Source of the DNA: Chromera velia
Taxonomy: Eukaryota > Sar > Chromeraceae
Assembly: GCA_018398765.1 (NCBI GenBank)
Contig: JAHBMJ010000620.1
Location: forward strand, 1-20,000
Direction of reading: 5' to 3'
Length of the DNA stretch: 20,000 bases
The position numbers and the translations under genes were made by a program. The notes beneath the pieces were generated by a model that made no database searches, was not told where the DNA came from, and saw nothing but the letters and a program-made list of their open reading frames with translations. How positions within the stretch are numbered: the first letter of the stretch is position 1; every line of letters begins with the position of its first letter. Below are positions 1 to 10,010 of this stretch, in pieces.

Positions 1-130
1 TGTGTACACGTGTGTGTGTGTCCGTGTGTGTGTGTGTGTGTGTACGTGTGTGTGTGTGTGGGTGGGTGGGTGTACGTGTGTGTGTGTATACGTGTGTGTG
101 TGTGTATACGTGTGTGTGTGTGTATACATG

Positions 131-166
<36 letters not shown>

Positions 167-315
167 CGTGTGTGTGTGTGTATACGTGTGTGTGTGTGTG
201 TATACGTGTGTGTGTGTGTGTGTGTGTGTGTGTTGTGTGGGTGTACGTGTGTGGGTGTATACGTGTGTGTGTGTATACATGTATGTGTGTGTGTGTGTGT
301 GTGTGTGTATCTCTG
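1..315. repeat. (GT)n microsatellite, interrupted
   Basis: The first ~315 nt are almost pure alternating GT, interrupted at intervals by TATACGTG and GTACGTG units and one GGTGGGTGGGTG stretch near 60-71. All plus-strand frames stay open only because the repeat encodes Val/Cys/Arg strings. It is not a gene. The left end is cut by the window edge, so the full length is unknown. Confidence 0.95.
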
Positions 316-1271
316 TATGTTACTGTATGTAAATGATTAGCAAGTCAAACTGAAGGTGTAATATTCTGAAATGCTACTAAATGCTACACTGTGGAAATGA
401 ATTCAAATGTTACGATTTGGTGGGAAAATATAGATTTTTTCTTACATCTACAGTGGATATAAAAAATAAGAAAGACATGAAAATTTAAAAAAGATCTTAA
501 ATTATCATAAACTAGGAAACACACATCACATACCTCTTCGTGGGGTTTCGCGAGGTTGCAAAGGTGTTTCCTATTTACTCTTCCTGCATGTGTCCTACTC
601 GTAGATCGATTCTCAGTGGCCCGGAAAGCGTAGCTGAAGGGCACTTACAAAAAGTTGAGGTGAGAACGCGTGGATGAGCGATAGAAAAATCTGACGCACG
701 CAGAGGATGTCCCAAAAAGAGAGGTTAGAGGGCACGTAACACAACGCGTATCCCCTGGGCATTGATTTGTACCGACTTTTTATTTACTGGTGCCTACAAC
801 AATGAATATATCTGTCTAAATTTCTAGAATTGCTAGTAACGACAACCTACCTATGCCTTTCTTTTCTGCACTTCTGACGGGAGTCTCTACTTCCTACACA
901 CACTCCGAAAGGCCTCTTCCTTATAGAGAAAAAGACCAAACCAAGGGCTAAAAACAAACCGTTGTTCTGTTCCTCCCTACTCCCAGATAAAGCAACACAT
1001 GAAAGAAAATGCCCGAAAAGGCTGCGTTTCTCTGATCTAACCGTCGGGATTCGTTCGGAAAAATATGGAGACTACAGAATAACATAGCTTTCATTAAGTG
1101 ATTCGCTCAAAATCTTCTCTCTGTACTGTCTAAGAAGCAATCTGAGGACTCTTCTTTCCGTATGTATTCATGCATGCACTGTCTTCCCTGTCTCGCCATG
1201 TATGTAGACGGTGCTATGCCTGAACATACATACCAGGACCACCTACAAAAAGTGTGATTGAGGTTTTTGTT
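316..1271. other. No assembled gene; mixed intergenic DNA
   Basis: The first part, about 316-530, is AT-rich. The rest is mixed sequence with frequent stops in all frames and no ORF with family features. It contains a possible isolated minus-strand exon (534-633, listed separately) and a TGCATGCA-type motif near 1170. It may hold the end of a gene that continues left of the window. Confidence 0.5.
534..633 (-). CDS. Possible isolated exon, gene unknown
   Basis: On the minus strand a 100-nt open segment lies between an acceptor-like ...CCCTTCAG (plus 634-635 is the complement of AG) and a strong donor-like GAGAG/GTATGT (plus 532-533 is the complement of GT). The open frame reads about 33 residues beginning YAFRATENR and ending KPHEE, and needs two bases from an upstream exon. 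I could not find a partner exon with a matching phase on either side. No domain is recognisable. It could be a real exon of a gene running off the left end, or chance. Confidence 0.22.
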
Positions 1272-1520
1272 ATGCATGCCGCGTCCCCGTATATGAGGGG
1301 CGGATCTAGCCTAGTCTGTCAAAAGGTCGGTACAAATCAATGCCCGGGGGATGCGTGCATGAGGAAGGGTAAACGCTTTCCGCGGGCCATTCCGGAGTGC
1401 GGGAACCATGTAGACCCCGGCAAACTCGGGCTGGCTGTGCCCACCATGCACGCGAAGCACGCTTGTATACCCCGGCCGGCGTGCCCCGTCTGCATGGCAC
1501 TCTCACTTACCGTCTCCTAA
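1272..1520 (+). CDS. Doubtful Cys-rich hypothetical ORF
   Basis: ATG at 1272 opens an 82-codon frame, ending in TAA at 1518-1520, within a locally GC-rich patch. The predicted protein has seven cysteines (for example a CPGDAC segment and a CIPRPACPVC segment near the C-terminus). It has no signal peptide and no domain I recognise. The opposite strand is also open over 1306-1506, as expected of GC-rich non-coding DNA, and a minus-strand donor-like CG/GTAAGTG sits at about 1510. Both facts weaken the call. It could equally be part of the 5' region of the kinase gene that starts at 1796. Confidence 0.15.
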   Translation: MHAASPYMRGGSSLVCQKVGTNQCPGDACMRKGKRFPRAIPECGNHVDPGKLGLAVPTMHAKHACIPRPACPVCMALSLTVS

Positions 1521-1795
1521 TTGACTGACCGTGTTTCTGAAGCAGATTGGACCACTTTGTCAAGAGTTTACCACTTATCCTGCACTCATATTCCCAACGA
1601 GGAGATCGGAAGCCTGGCCATCTGGGGCTGTATGGTATGCGCGAATAAGCAAGCGAGGTGCCGCCTCAACAATCGAAGTGAATTGCACGATCTGCATGCT
1701 CTCTTCCCTTTCTGATTCTCCTGTGATCTTTCCTTTCAGTGGACAAAGAGAGAACCTGCCTGTTCCCCTCACTGTGGCTTCTGCCATTCTCTTTG
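1521..1795. other. Upstream region of the kinase gene
   Basis: About 275 nt lie before the chosen kinase start. Plus-strand splice-like sites are visible: an acceptor TTTCTGAAGCAG ending at 1545, a donor TATG/GTATGC at 1634/1635 and an acceptor TTTCCTTTCAG ending at 1739. Joining the 1546-1634 segment to the downstream frame does not preserve phase, so it is left outside the coding sequence. It could be a 5'-UTR exon. I see no clear TATA box. Confidence 0.35.
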
Positions 1796-4700
1796 ATGAG
1801 GTGCCAACGCCTCTGCACGCTCTTGCTGGGAATGTCCTCTGTTCTGCTCTCCTTGGGTAAGACCGTATGTCGGCTGCCCCGCTCGAGGAGACAGACCACA
1901 GCCTTCCTCTGCACATCTGGAAGCAGGCTGAGCAGCAGAAGATTCCTCTCCTCAAAGAGTCAAGTGGATTCGAAAGGAGACGGCGGGACACTCGTTCCCG
2001 ATCTGATATTCGAACCACGGGGCAGAAAATGGACCTCAGTCAACATGGCTGAAGAGGAGACGGGAGGAAGTTCTTCGAGGCGGCAGGGCGGAAAGAGGGA
2101 ACGCAGTCTGGACGAAGTGGCAAAAGAGGGTGAGGTGCGCGGGCAGCTTTGAAAAAGAGTCCAACCGTACTTCGCTTTGCTTTTTTGAACCCCCATTCTT
2201 CTGCTCCATCTTCCCTCGCCCCGGCTGCAGTTTTTCTCGAGGCTGCGGTGCTGATGACGATTTTCTTTCCACTTCCCCATCTGCACCCCATTCAGGTCCT
2301 GACTGATTCTCCCCTTTCTCATGCCGTACCCCCTGATTTATTTCCTCTGCCTTCCCTATTCTGAATCTACCATTCGTTCCGTTCTGCCGAGCTCCGTACC
2401 CCTCTCTGCCCACCCTGTGAGTGTATCCTAGAGACAGCACTCGCCTTCTCGTTACGGGCTCATCTTGCCTCCTGATCTCCTCTGGGACTCCTTTTCTTTG
2501 CTTGCAGCCCAGGACATCACGAGAGAGGCTCTGGAAATTGTGATGAACACAGGGTGCGTGATTTCCCAAAGGAAGGAAGGAAAGAAGATATTCTGTATGC
2601 AGGACAAGAAACAGCACAGAGATAAGGCAGAACCATGCGAATACCACCTCTCTGTGTAGCTTCGGAAATCGATAGAAAGGAACAGTTTTGTTCGTTTTTT
2701 TACGAAGTACATCCACAATCCCCCCGCAGAAATCACTCAAGGTGGCTTCAGGTTGTTGCCACAAGCAAGTCATCACATACACACTCTTTGCCTCTCTTGC
2801 TTCAGCCTCGAGGTCAGTATATCCTCGAACCTGAATGCACACACAGACACAGCCGTCTACACGTGCACGTGCACTCACCAACACATTGACACACCCAAAC
2901 ACACACTCCGATTCCCCCCATCGTCTGCCAACCCCCTGTTTGCATGCAGAGTGGATGTCGCACTACAAAGAGGTCTGAAGGCATCCCAGGCAGGTGTGAT
3001 CACCGCCCTAGAAGTCATCAGAGAAATGGCGGCGTCAGCAAACAGCACCTCCGGGTCGCCATCAAGCAGCAGTACAGCCTCGTCTCTTCCGGAACCCCTG
3101 AGGTCAATTGTGCCCCCCCAGGTCGCCGCTGCCCTCCCAGACCTGTCGAAGTTGAATCAGATCGACCCTTCGAAGCTTGACGCAGCCACCCTGCTCTCAT
3201 CGATACCCCACTCCCCCCAGGCACTCAGACGCCTCTTCGAGCGGCTCGGGTCGACTTACATTAAATTGGGCCAGTTCATTGCCAGCTCTCCCACACTCTT
3301 CCCACCAGGTGGGCGTGCAGTGCAAAGTTTTCTTATCTTTTCAGTTGGTTCGGTTCTCCCAAGATCTTCTGCGTTTTTCTCTTCCGACTCTTCCAGCTCT
3401 CTCTTGATCTAACTCCCCTCTCTTGCTTCGTGGGACAACACTTGGTTTGTGCTACTGCCCTCGGTAACGATTTCGGAGGGAAGGCAGAAATATTCGGCAG
3501 GTGCTCTTCCCTTGTGCGCGACAGCATGATTGTGGAGGGGGTCCTGTCTGCGCGGCGGTCGTTTCAGAAGGGAATTGGTACAGTTTGAAGAATTTCCGAA
3601 CCGAGTCCACTCATCGACGCCCGCACGTTTGGTTCCGTTGAATCTCTTTCAAGGGCAGATTTTTTTTTTGTTCTTCATGGAATTCATTCAACGTGGATCT
3701 CTGGGGATCGATACATTTTTGCAGAATACGTGAAGGAGTTCCAGAAATGCCTCGACAAAACAGAGCCCCTTCCTTGGGCTGTGATCTCCAAAATCATTCA
3801 GGTGGGTCCGCTGGCTGACTATCTAGCATCTGTTTCGTTTTTGTGTTGCTCTCTCCAACCTTTTGATTATCCTTTTCCCTGCATCAATCGCCTCGAGGGG
3901 TTTTTGGTCAAACAGCCTCGATGTCATTCCTGCTCACTTCTCTGGACAAGTTTTTATTCTTTCTCGACATACCCAAACGTGATCAATTCTTTGATTCTGC
4001 AGACGGAGCTAGGCAAACCGTTAAATGAAGTGTTCTCTCACGTGGAACCGGTTCCGTTGGCCTCGGCCTCCATTGCACAGGTCCATGCAGCGACTTTGAA
4101 GTAAGTGGGTCTTTCTGATTCTCTCCTGCAGCAAAGAGAAAAATCGATCTTTTGCGTACCAATTCTGGGCAATCTTGTCTGCTTTACGCTCTTCCTGCAC
4201 TTTTCCTGTCCTGTTCTGTTCTGTGTATGCATCCCTGCTTTCTCTCTGCTCAGCAGAACTATCTTTCGTTAATTCCAAAAGCGTGCACTCACAGACCCCT
4301 CTTTCACAATCTTCCTGGACGAGCCCCAATCCATTCAAGCAACAGACTAGCGTGAGACAGTGCTGTGCGTGGATCAGATTCGAAATGCAATGATGAAAAC
4401 GGCGTAGTATGTCGTCGCTACTTGACTTCCTGAATGCACAAAACATCTCTTCCTTCGTTTATCTCTCCAGATTATTCCGTTCCCCCCCGCCCTCTTTTTT
4501 TTTTTTTTCCGAGTATGAGAACGAGTTGAGGAAATGCCGTTCCCAAAATTCAAAACTGATGCTTTGACTGCAGAAACTTCTTTTTTCACAAGGGGGGCGC
4601 TAGTTTTCCATTCTGGCCGAGGAGCATTGACAGCGCGCTCATTCGTCTCTCTCTTTTTCTGCAGGACGGGAGAGAGCGTCGTCCTGAAGGTTCAGAAGCC

Positions 4701-5639
4701 AGACGCGAGAGCAACGCTCCAGACGGACCTCGGATTTATCCTCATCCTCACAAGTCAGTAGGTTCATCGAACTCATTTTTGTGGGCATGGAGACAGATCG
4801 GCAAGCAAACAGTACAGAAGGGTCTCTATCTCGGTGACTTGCACGAAAGTCGAGATGGATGTGTCTGTCCCTTTTGTCTGTCTCGTGCAGGGCTCCTCCA
4901 GCTGATAAGTCCTGACCTCTCGCGCTTGTCCCTCTCGGAAGGTGCAAGGGACATCCGCGCTGCGATGCTTCAAGAAGTCGACTTCCTCCAGGAAATGAAA
5001 AACATCCAGGAGTTTGATCGATTCCTCCAGGTGGGTATGGTAGGGCGGTGGTTTGGTTGACGCAGGGAGACTGGGTGGTCTATTCGTCTTGTTTGCCCCC
5101 AAGAGTCTCTTGTCAAGCAAAAATGAGTCGGCCTCATTCTGGTCCAGAATCCAACTGTCCTGCTTGACACACGGCCTGCTTCCCCTTCCTTCAGGATTCA
5201 GAAGAGCTTGTTGCATTAATACACAAGACTGCTGTACGGAATCAATCCATTTCATTTTGAAATTTCTCCTCTCGATCTGCATATCCTCCTCCTCGTGCAT
5301 GATGCAGAACAGCGGGATGGACGAAATCGCCATGGTTCCTCGAGTCTACCCGTGAGTTACTTTCGCGACCTTTTCTTTGTATACGTGCACGGCTGTATTG
5401 ATGACCTGCGATCATCCCTGTCGTTTGTTCTTGACCTGCTTGATGAGGGGCTTGGCGGTCCACGGAGGGATTGGTTGCTCCTTCTCTCTCCCCCCTAGGA
5501 GAGACAGTTGATCAGCTAGTGCCTTGAAAAGAGCTGTCGACTGGATGTCAGAGACAGGGTATCTTACAAAAGCAATCGTCTGACATTGTGTGAAGATCTT
5601 TAAGTGGCATAGAATGTCTGAGAACCTCTCACCTTCATG

Positions 5640-5682
<43 letters not shown>

Positions 5683-7884
5683 CAGGGCTTTTTCCACAGA
5701 GAAGCTTCTGACGATGGACAGACTGGAGGGAGTGCCTCTGAACGATGTCGAGAAAATCCGGTCGGTGGGTTGGTCGGCTGCTCGTTCTCAGTTATTTCCT
5801 CATTCACTCCCTCACAAAGTTCACGAGGCATGACGAAGGGCAGCGGGTGTCAGGTTTTCTGAGTTTCTGTGCTTTCAGATGTGGAGTAGGTCTGGTCTCT
5901 CTCTCTCAGCGCTCCTGGCTCTCCCCTGTCCCTCCCTTCTGACGACCACAGAGTCTTAAAGAAGGAAGCCCTTTTCTCAGAGAAATTTGTTGCGTGGTTT
6001 CTTTCTCTTGATGCCCACATGTTTCTGTCGTGATGTAGGAGGATGACCAAAGAACCTGAGCTTGCCGTAATCAACGCGTTGAACGTCTGGTCCCTTTCGG
6101 TAATTGACTTCGACTTCTTCCACGGAGACGTGCACGCAGGGAATCTGCTTTTGCTCAGAGGTGCGTCGGTTGGTCACGAGGCAGGTGTCTTTTTGGAGAA
6201 GGAACGACGTACGTTCTCGCAGAGAGCTGTGTAGCATATGCCCCTATTTGATTGGTGGGTGGCCGCATCATAAGAGCAGAGCGAGGCCTGGTGTTGCAAA
6301 GGATGTTTGGTAGAATCCGTATGCGTCTCCGACGAATCCTCCTTTTTGCGTTGACTTCTCGCTGGATGTGAACACGAACGGAAGCATTTTTAGCTAAGTC
6401 GCGTCTGTCTGTCCGTGTGTCCCTCTGTCTGTCTAAACTATCTGTCCTCGCGATCGATCTCCGTGTCCACGTGCACTTCACTGCGTTAAGTTGTGTTCGT
6501 CGCTTCTGCACAGAGTGATGTGCATGAGGCAGATGTCTCGCCGTACAACTACTGTCCATGTTTGATTGCACCGTTCAGATGGCCGAATCGGGTTTATCGA
6601 CTTCGGCATCGTTGGAAGGATTTCGAGGACAACCTGGGAGGCCGTCAGGGACGTCTCCCTGGCAGCAGCGAAAGAGGACTACCTAGGGATGGCCTCTGCC
6701 CTCCAGAGCATGGGGGCTGCAGACGGAGCCCACACCGCAACCGGGAAGGTCGACACAGAGGCCTTTGCCGAAGACATTCGGAAAATTGCGAAGCAGTTCA
6801 AAGAGCTGCGCACGGACGTGTCTGTAGTGCAGGTGAGTCTATTTTGTTTTCCACAACCATTTACTCCGCAAAGAAAGAATGGGGCGTTGAAAAACGGTTC
6901 GCAGGGAATAACAGGAAGCGGAATGAAAGAAAACAAATCGAAAAGGATTTCCCAATGGAATGTGTGGAAAAAGATAAGCCGACGTGTTTCTGCCATACCT
7001 ACCCTATCTATCTGTCATTCAAGCATCGACCTCGGTCTTTTCTGGTGCTCTCCTCCTTTTTTGCCAACACAAGCTCATTGTTCCATTTTCGAACCCTGAC
7101 CATCCGACAAGGAACCGTTGTTTTTCTCGGTGTGTCCTTGCTTGCTTGTGAGCTTGCAGGCCATTCAGGTTGATCCATCATCAGGAACAGTCACTCGGGG
7201 GGCGTCTGTCGACGTCCAGCTGGACGACGAGCAGGTCACCAGGCTCCTTCTCGATCTGGTGGCTGCAGCTGAAAACAACGGACTGAAGCTACCAAGGGAA
7301 TTCGTTTTACTGATCAAACAAGCGCTGTACTTCGATCGGTGAGTGGAAGAGTATGTCTGTGTGAGTAGGTGGGTGGCTCTCAGAACTGTGACGGGGTTGG
7401 TGGGTGTCGGCGTGCATATGGGAATGCCTGTGTTTGTGGGTGAGTGATGAAACTTCTGGATATTCGGAAGGCGAAACCTCTGAACAGGAACGCCTTTCCA
7501 TCTCGTCATGAGCGGCACCTCGGGGGCATGTTGCATCTCATGCGGGAACAGATTTGAGTATATCGGTAACCTATCAAGATCTACAGGGGCCTGAAAAGGG
7601 CTTGCTTTTTTTTGCTGTGTATCGGGTGTTCATCTCGGAGACGTGAAAGCTTGGTATTTTTCGAACTCGACATTTGGTATGGGCTGATCGCTGTTATTTT
7701 TGATTAAGCTGTATTGACGCCCATTTTTTCTCGCAAACGTGTATTGGGGTGCTGTGGAACTTTTTGTGTGCATGGACTTATGAGTCTGCGCAGGTACGTC
7801 CAGCTCCTCGCTCCTGAACTAGACTACCTGAACGACGACCGCATGAGGTTGCAGGAAGCTCTGGCGGCAAAAGACACAGGCTGA
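1796..7884 (+). CDS. ABC1/ADCK/UbiB-family atypical kinase, 13 exons
   Basis: Exons: 1796-2129, 2508-2553, 2950-3308, 3725-3801, 4003-4100, 4665-4753, 4891-5030, 5308-5351, 5686-5760, 6039-6160, 6579-6832, 7160-7338, 7794-7884. Total 1908 nt, 635 residues plus TGA; every junction keeps frame. Family motifs seen: KLGQ at 232-235 (the KxGQ motif), the Ala-rich loop PLASASIAQVH at 290-300, the likely nucleotide-binding lysine K313 in VVLKVQ, ExD at 363-365 (EVDF), catalytic loop HGDVHAGN at 449-456 with D451 and N456, and DFG at 469-471. Family members are linked to coenzyme Q or plastid prenyl-lipid metabolism, and several act as ATPases rather than classical protein kinases. The HxDVHAGN plus GRIGFIDFGIVG form recalls plastid ABC1K proteins (possibly the ABC1K9 type, from memory). 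The N-terminus is MRCQR followed by a hydrophobic stretch to about residue 20 and a Ser/Arg-rich tract (to ~55), resembling a bipartite complex-plastid leader; a mitochondrial presequence is the alternative. ATG 1796 is the first ATG after the last upstream stop in frame; ATG 1832 or 2045 are fallback starts. The family call is very secure; the start and the subfamily are less so. Confidence 0.93.
5641..5685 (+). repeat. (GT)n tract ending at a 3' splice site
   Basis: A pure GT run (5641-5678) sits directly upstream of the GCGTGCAG acceptor of the kinase exon starting at 5686. It occupies the place where a polypyrimidine tract is expected. The next exon begins in the correct phase (CC + G = Pro), so the acceptor is real by frame continuity. 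Confidence 0.9.
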
Positions 7885-8649
7885 AGCGGGAAAATACAGT
7901 GGAGGGTTTATCTCTGAATCCCAGTGTTCCGTGTGCCTCCTTACAATTATTTAAAATGACTGGTAAATTGACTTTAGTAACGACATAACCAAATCTACTT
8001 AGATTCTACTATATTAATTGCTTTCTATGATTCTATTATTATTTTACTTAGGTTCTACTATTATTTTCTTCTATTCCTCACATATTTTCCTTTCTTTTTT
8101 CAAATGAAGACTGTTATAAAGTTCTTTTTTTTTCCTCTTCGTACCCCTTCGTTTCTCTGAAAGGTAATCCGCGCGAGCACTCTGACCATGCATGCAGATT
8201 GATTGATTGATTGATTGATTGATTGAGAACGGTCTTTTCCCGTCTTCCAAACGCATCAATGTTTTGCCGATCGAGTGATGGAATGGTTTCAAAGTTGAAT
8301 ACAAAAATGCATGTGCTGTGATGTGATGTGTCGTTGTATATATGCATACAAGGTGTGGAGTAATGTGCATGGATGTATGGTGCAAAGCGGATATCAGACA
8401 AGTGGTATGCAGGTCTAGGACTTCGGCCCCTAGTTCGGCCCCAAACACAATATAATCCCTAGTGTAATCCCGTAATCTTGTAATAATGTATAACTTAAAA
8501 TCGCTATTCGCTAAAGATCGTTTAAAGATTTTTATCGACTCGGATCGATCATCATCAGTACATACAGCTAGTAGCCAACATATCAGTTAAGTTGACATAA
8601 GTTGACTCTAGCTTACTATAGTCTCTCAGTCAAAAAAGTATTTCAATGT
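7885..8649. other. Kinase 3' flank, AT-rich, no gene seen
   Basis: Beyond the kinase stop at 7882-7884 the DNA is AT-rich, with imperfect repeats of TTCTACTATTATT type around 8005-8070. This is the likely 3' UTR and terminator region, although I cannot place a polyadenylation site. A (GATT)n run lies at 8197-8226. A local duplicate of TTCGGCCCC occurs near 8421-8442. Short open frames on either strand have no coding character. Confidence 0.6.
8197..8226. repeat. (GATT)n microsatellite
   Basis: About seven and a half uninterrupted GATT units, preceded immediately by CATGCA. It lies in the 3' flank of the kinase gene. Confidence 0.9.
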
Positions 8650-8889
8650 AAAAGAAAGAAAGAAAGAAGGAAGGAAGGAAGGAAGGAAGGGAGGGAAGGA
8701 AGGAAGGAAGGGAAGGAAGGAAGGGAAGGAAGGAAGGAAAGGAAGGGAAGGAAGGAAGGAAGGAAGGAAGGAAGGAAAGAAAGAAAGAAAGAAAGAGAAG
8801 GAAGGAAGGAAGGAAGGAAGAAAAGAAAGAAGAAAGAAAAGAAAGAAAAGAAAGAAAGAAAGAAAGAAAGAAAGAAAAGAAACAAGAAA

Positions 8890-8924
<35 letters not shown>

Positions 8925-9165
8925 GAAGGAAGGAAGGAAGAAAGGAAGGAAGAAAGGAAGGAAGAAAGGAAGGAAGAAAGGAAGGAAGAAACGAAGGAAG
9001 AAAGAAAAGAAAGAAAAGAAAAGAAAGAAAAGAAAAGAAAAGAAAGAAAAGAAAGAAAAGAAAAGAAAGAAAGAAAGAAAGAAAGAAAGGAAGGAAAGAA
9101 GGAAGGACGAAAAAGATGAGGAACGGAAGCGAGGAAGGAAAGGAAGGAGAGAAAAGAAGCAAAGA
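8650..9165. repeat. Long GAAA/GGAA polypurine microsatellite
   Basis: Roughly 500 nt in which the plus strand is almost wholly purine, made of GAAA, GGAA, GAAAA and GGGAA units in changing blocks, decaying into imperfect purine sequence after about 9110. The regular block at 8925-9000 alternates GGAAGGAA with GAAA. It opens long frames on both strands (Lys/Glu/Arg strings on plus, Ser/Phe/Leu strings on minus) that are repeat artefacts. It lies between two convergent genes. Confidence 0.95.
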
Positions 9166-9612
9166 CAGACAGGATCAGATGAAAAAGAGAGAGACTCGCT
9201 CGTTCACTGTATGAGACGGGCAAAAGGGCAAACAAAAAATTAATAGGATGTCAGAAACATAGGGACAAACAAACCCGAAACACAAAAAAGTCAGGAAGCA
9301 GGAAGGGGGGAAAGGGGTGAAAAGGTTAAGGCAATCCCCAAGATCAGATTTCACAAGCAGAGGCCAGTGCGAAACTGTTGAGGACAGATGCATGCGTAAA
9401 TATTGCACAAGAGGCGAAGCGGTCGGCCGCGATGCACCTCTGAAGAGTTGAGGGGGGGAAATGACAGGAGCTAGGGCACTCCGCCTGAATTAGTGTTCGA
9501 CCAGCTTTTAGAAATGGGTGGAACTCAACGTCTGAGGGACAAAAGAAAATGGGAGCATAAAGCTTTCGGCGGTGAGGAGAAGAGTGAAAGGGATGCAGAG
9601 TGAATCACAGGC
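9166..9612. other. Spacer between two purine repeats
   Basis: Mixed sequence with many short poly-A and poly-G runs. No ORF has coding character. It probably belongs to the 3' flanks of the convergent kinase (+) and CxxC (-) genes. Confidence 0.5.
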
Positions 9613-9750
9613 GGAAGAGAAGAGAAGAGGAGAGGAGAGGAGAGAAGAGAAGAGAAAAGAAGAGAAGAGAGGAGAAGAGAAGAGAAGAGAAGAGAAGAGG
9701 ACAGGAGGGGAGAGGAGAGGAGAGGAGAGGAGAGAAGAGAGGAGAAGAAG
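9613..9750. repeat. GAGAA/GAGGA polypurine microsatellite
   Basis: About 140 nt of pure purine on the plus strand built from AGAGA, GAGGA and AGAAG units. It is a second, different purine tract, about 450 nt from the GAAA/GGAA repeat. The open frames across it (Arg/Glu/Lys on plus, Ser/Leu on minus) are artefacts. Confidence 0.93.
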
Positions 9751-10010
9751 TAGAGTAGGAGGAGGCAGGGGTGGATGAAGGAAATCAAGGGGGGAGGAGA
9801 AGCAACTCAATTCTGGATATAGACGCGCAGTTGCCTCACACGACTGCGATAAGGTGGTATGGTATCAAAGCCACAACTGGATCTAAGACGTCAATCGGTC
9901 ATAAGGAAGTTCTGTACTACGCCCGCGATTCACCTCAGAGTTTGAGGATCAGCACTGACAGAAGATACCGTTTAACAACAGTCGGAGACCGGCCTTCAAA
10001 ACGGGAAGCT
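9751..10010. other. Likely 3' flank of the CxxC gene
   Basis: About 260 nt of non-repetitive sequence immediately downstream (in minus orientation) of the stop codon at 10011-10013. It is the likely 3' UTR. I see no clear polyadenylation motif and no second ORF with coding character. Confidence 0.4.

Noticed and set aside
2-340. Three overlapping plus-strand open frames of Val/Cys/Arg
   Set aside because: They are translations of a GT microsatellite with no coding character.
2036-2902. Long minus-strand open frame (288 codons)
   Set aside because: It is antisense to kinase exons 1 and 2, which join in phase to the conserved ABC1 domain; its protein has no recognisable domain and starts in repeat-rich DNA.
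5196-5230. Acceptor-like CCTTCAG followed by an open stretch in kinase intron 7
   Set aside because: Including it breaks phase between 5030 and 5308, which join directly at phase 0.
5878-5890. Possible micro-exon after GCTTTCAG in kinase intron 9
   Set aside because: Direct joining of 5760 to 6039 restores Arg and the correct frame; the extra segment contains an in-frame stop or breaks phase.
6493-7173. 226-codon plus frame overlapping kinase exon 11
   Set aside because: It is the wrong frame for the exon that encodes the DFG motif and continues through an intron.
8602-9243. Lys/Glu/Arg-rich plus ORF and Ser/Phe/Leu-rich minus ORFs
   Set aside because: They are artefacts of the GAAA/GGAA polypurine repeat.
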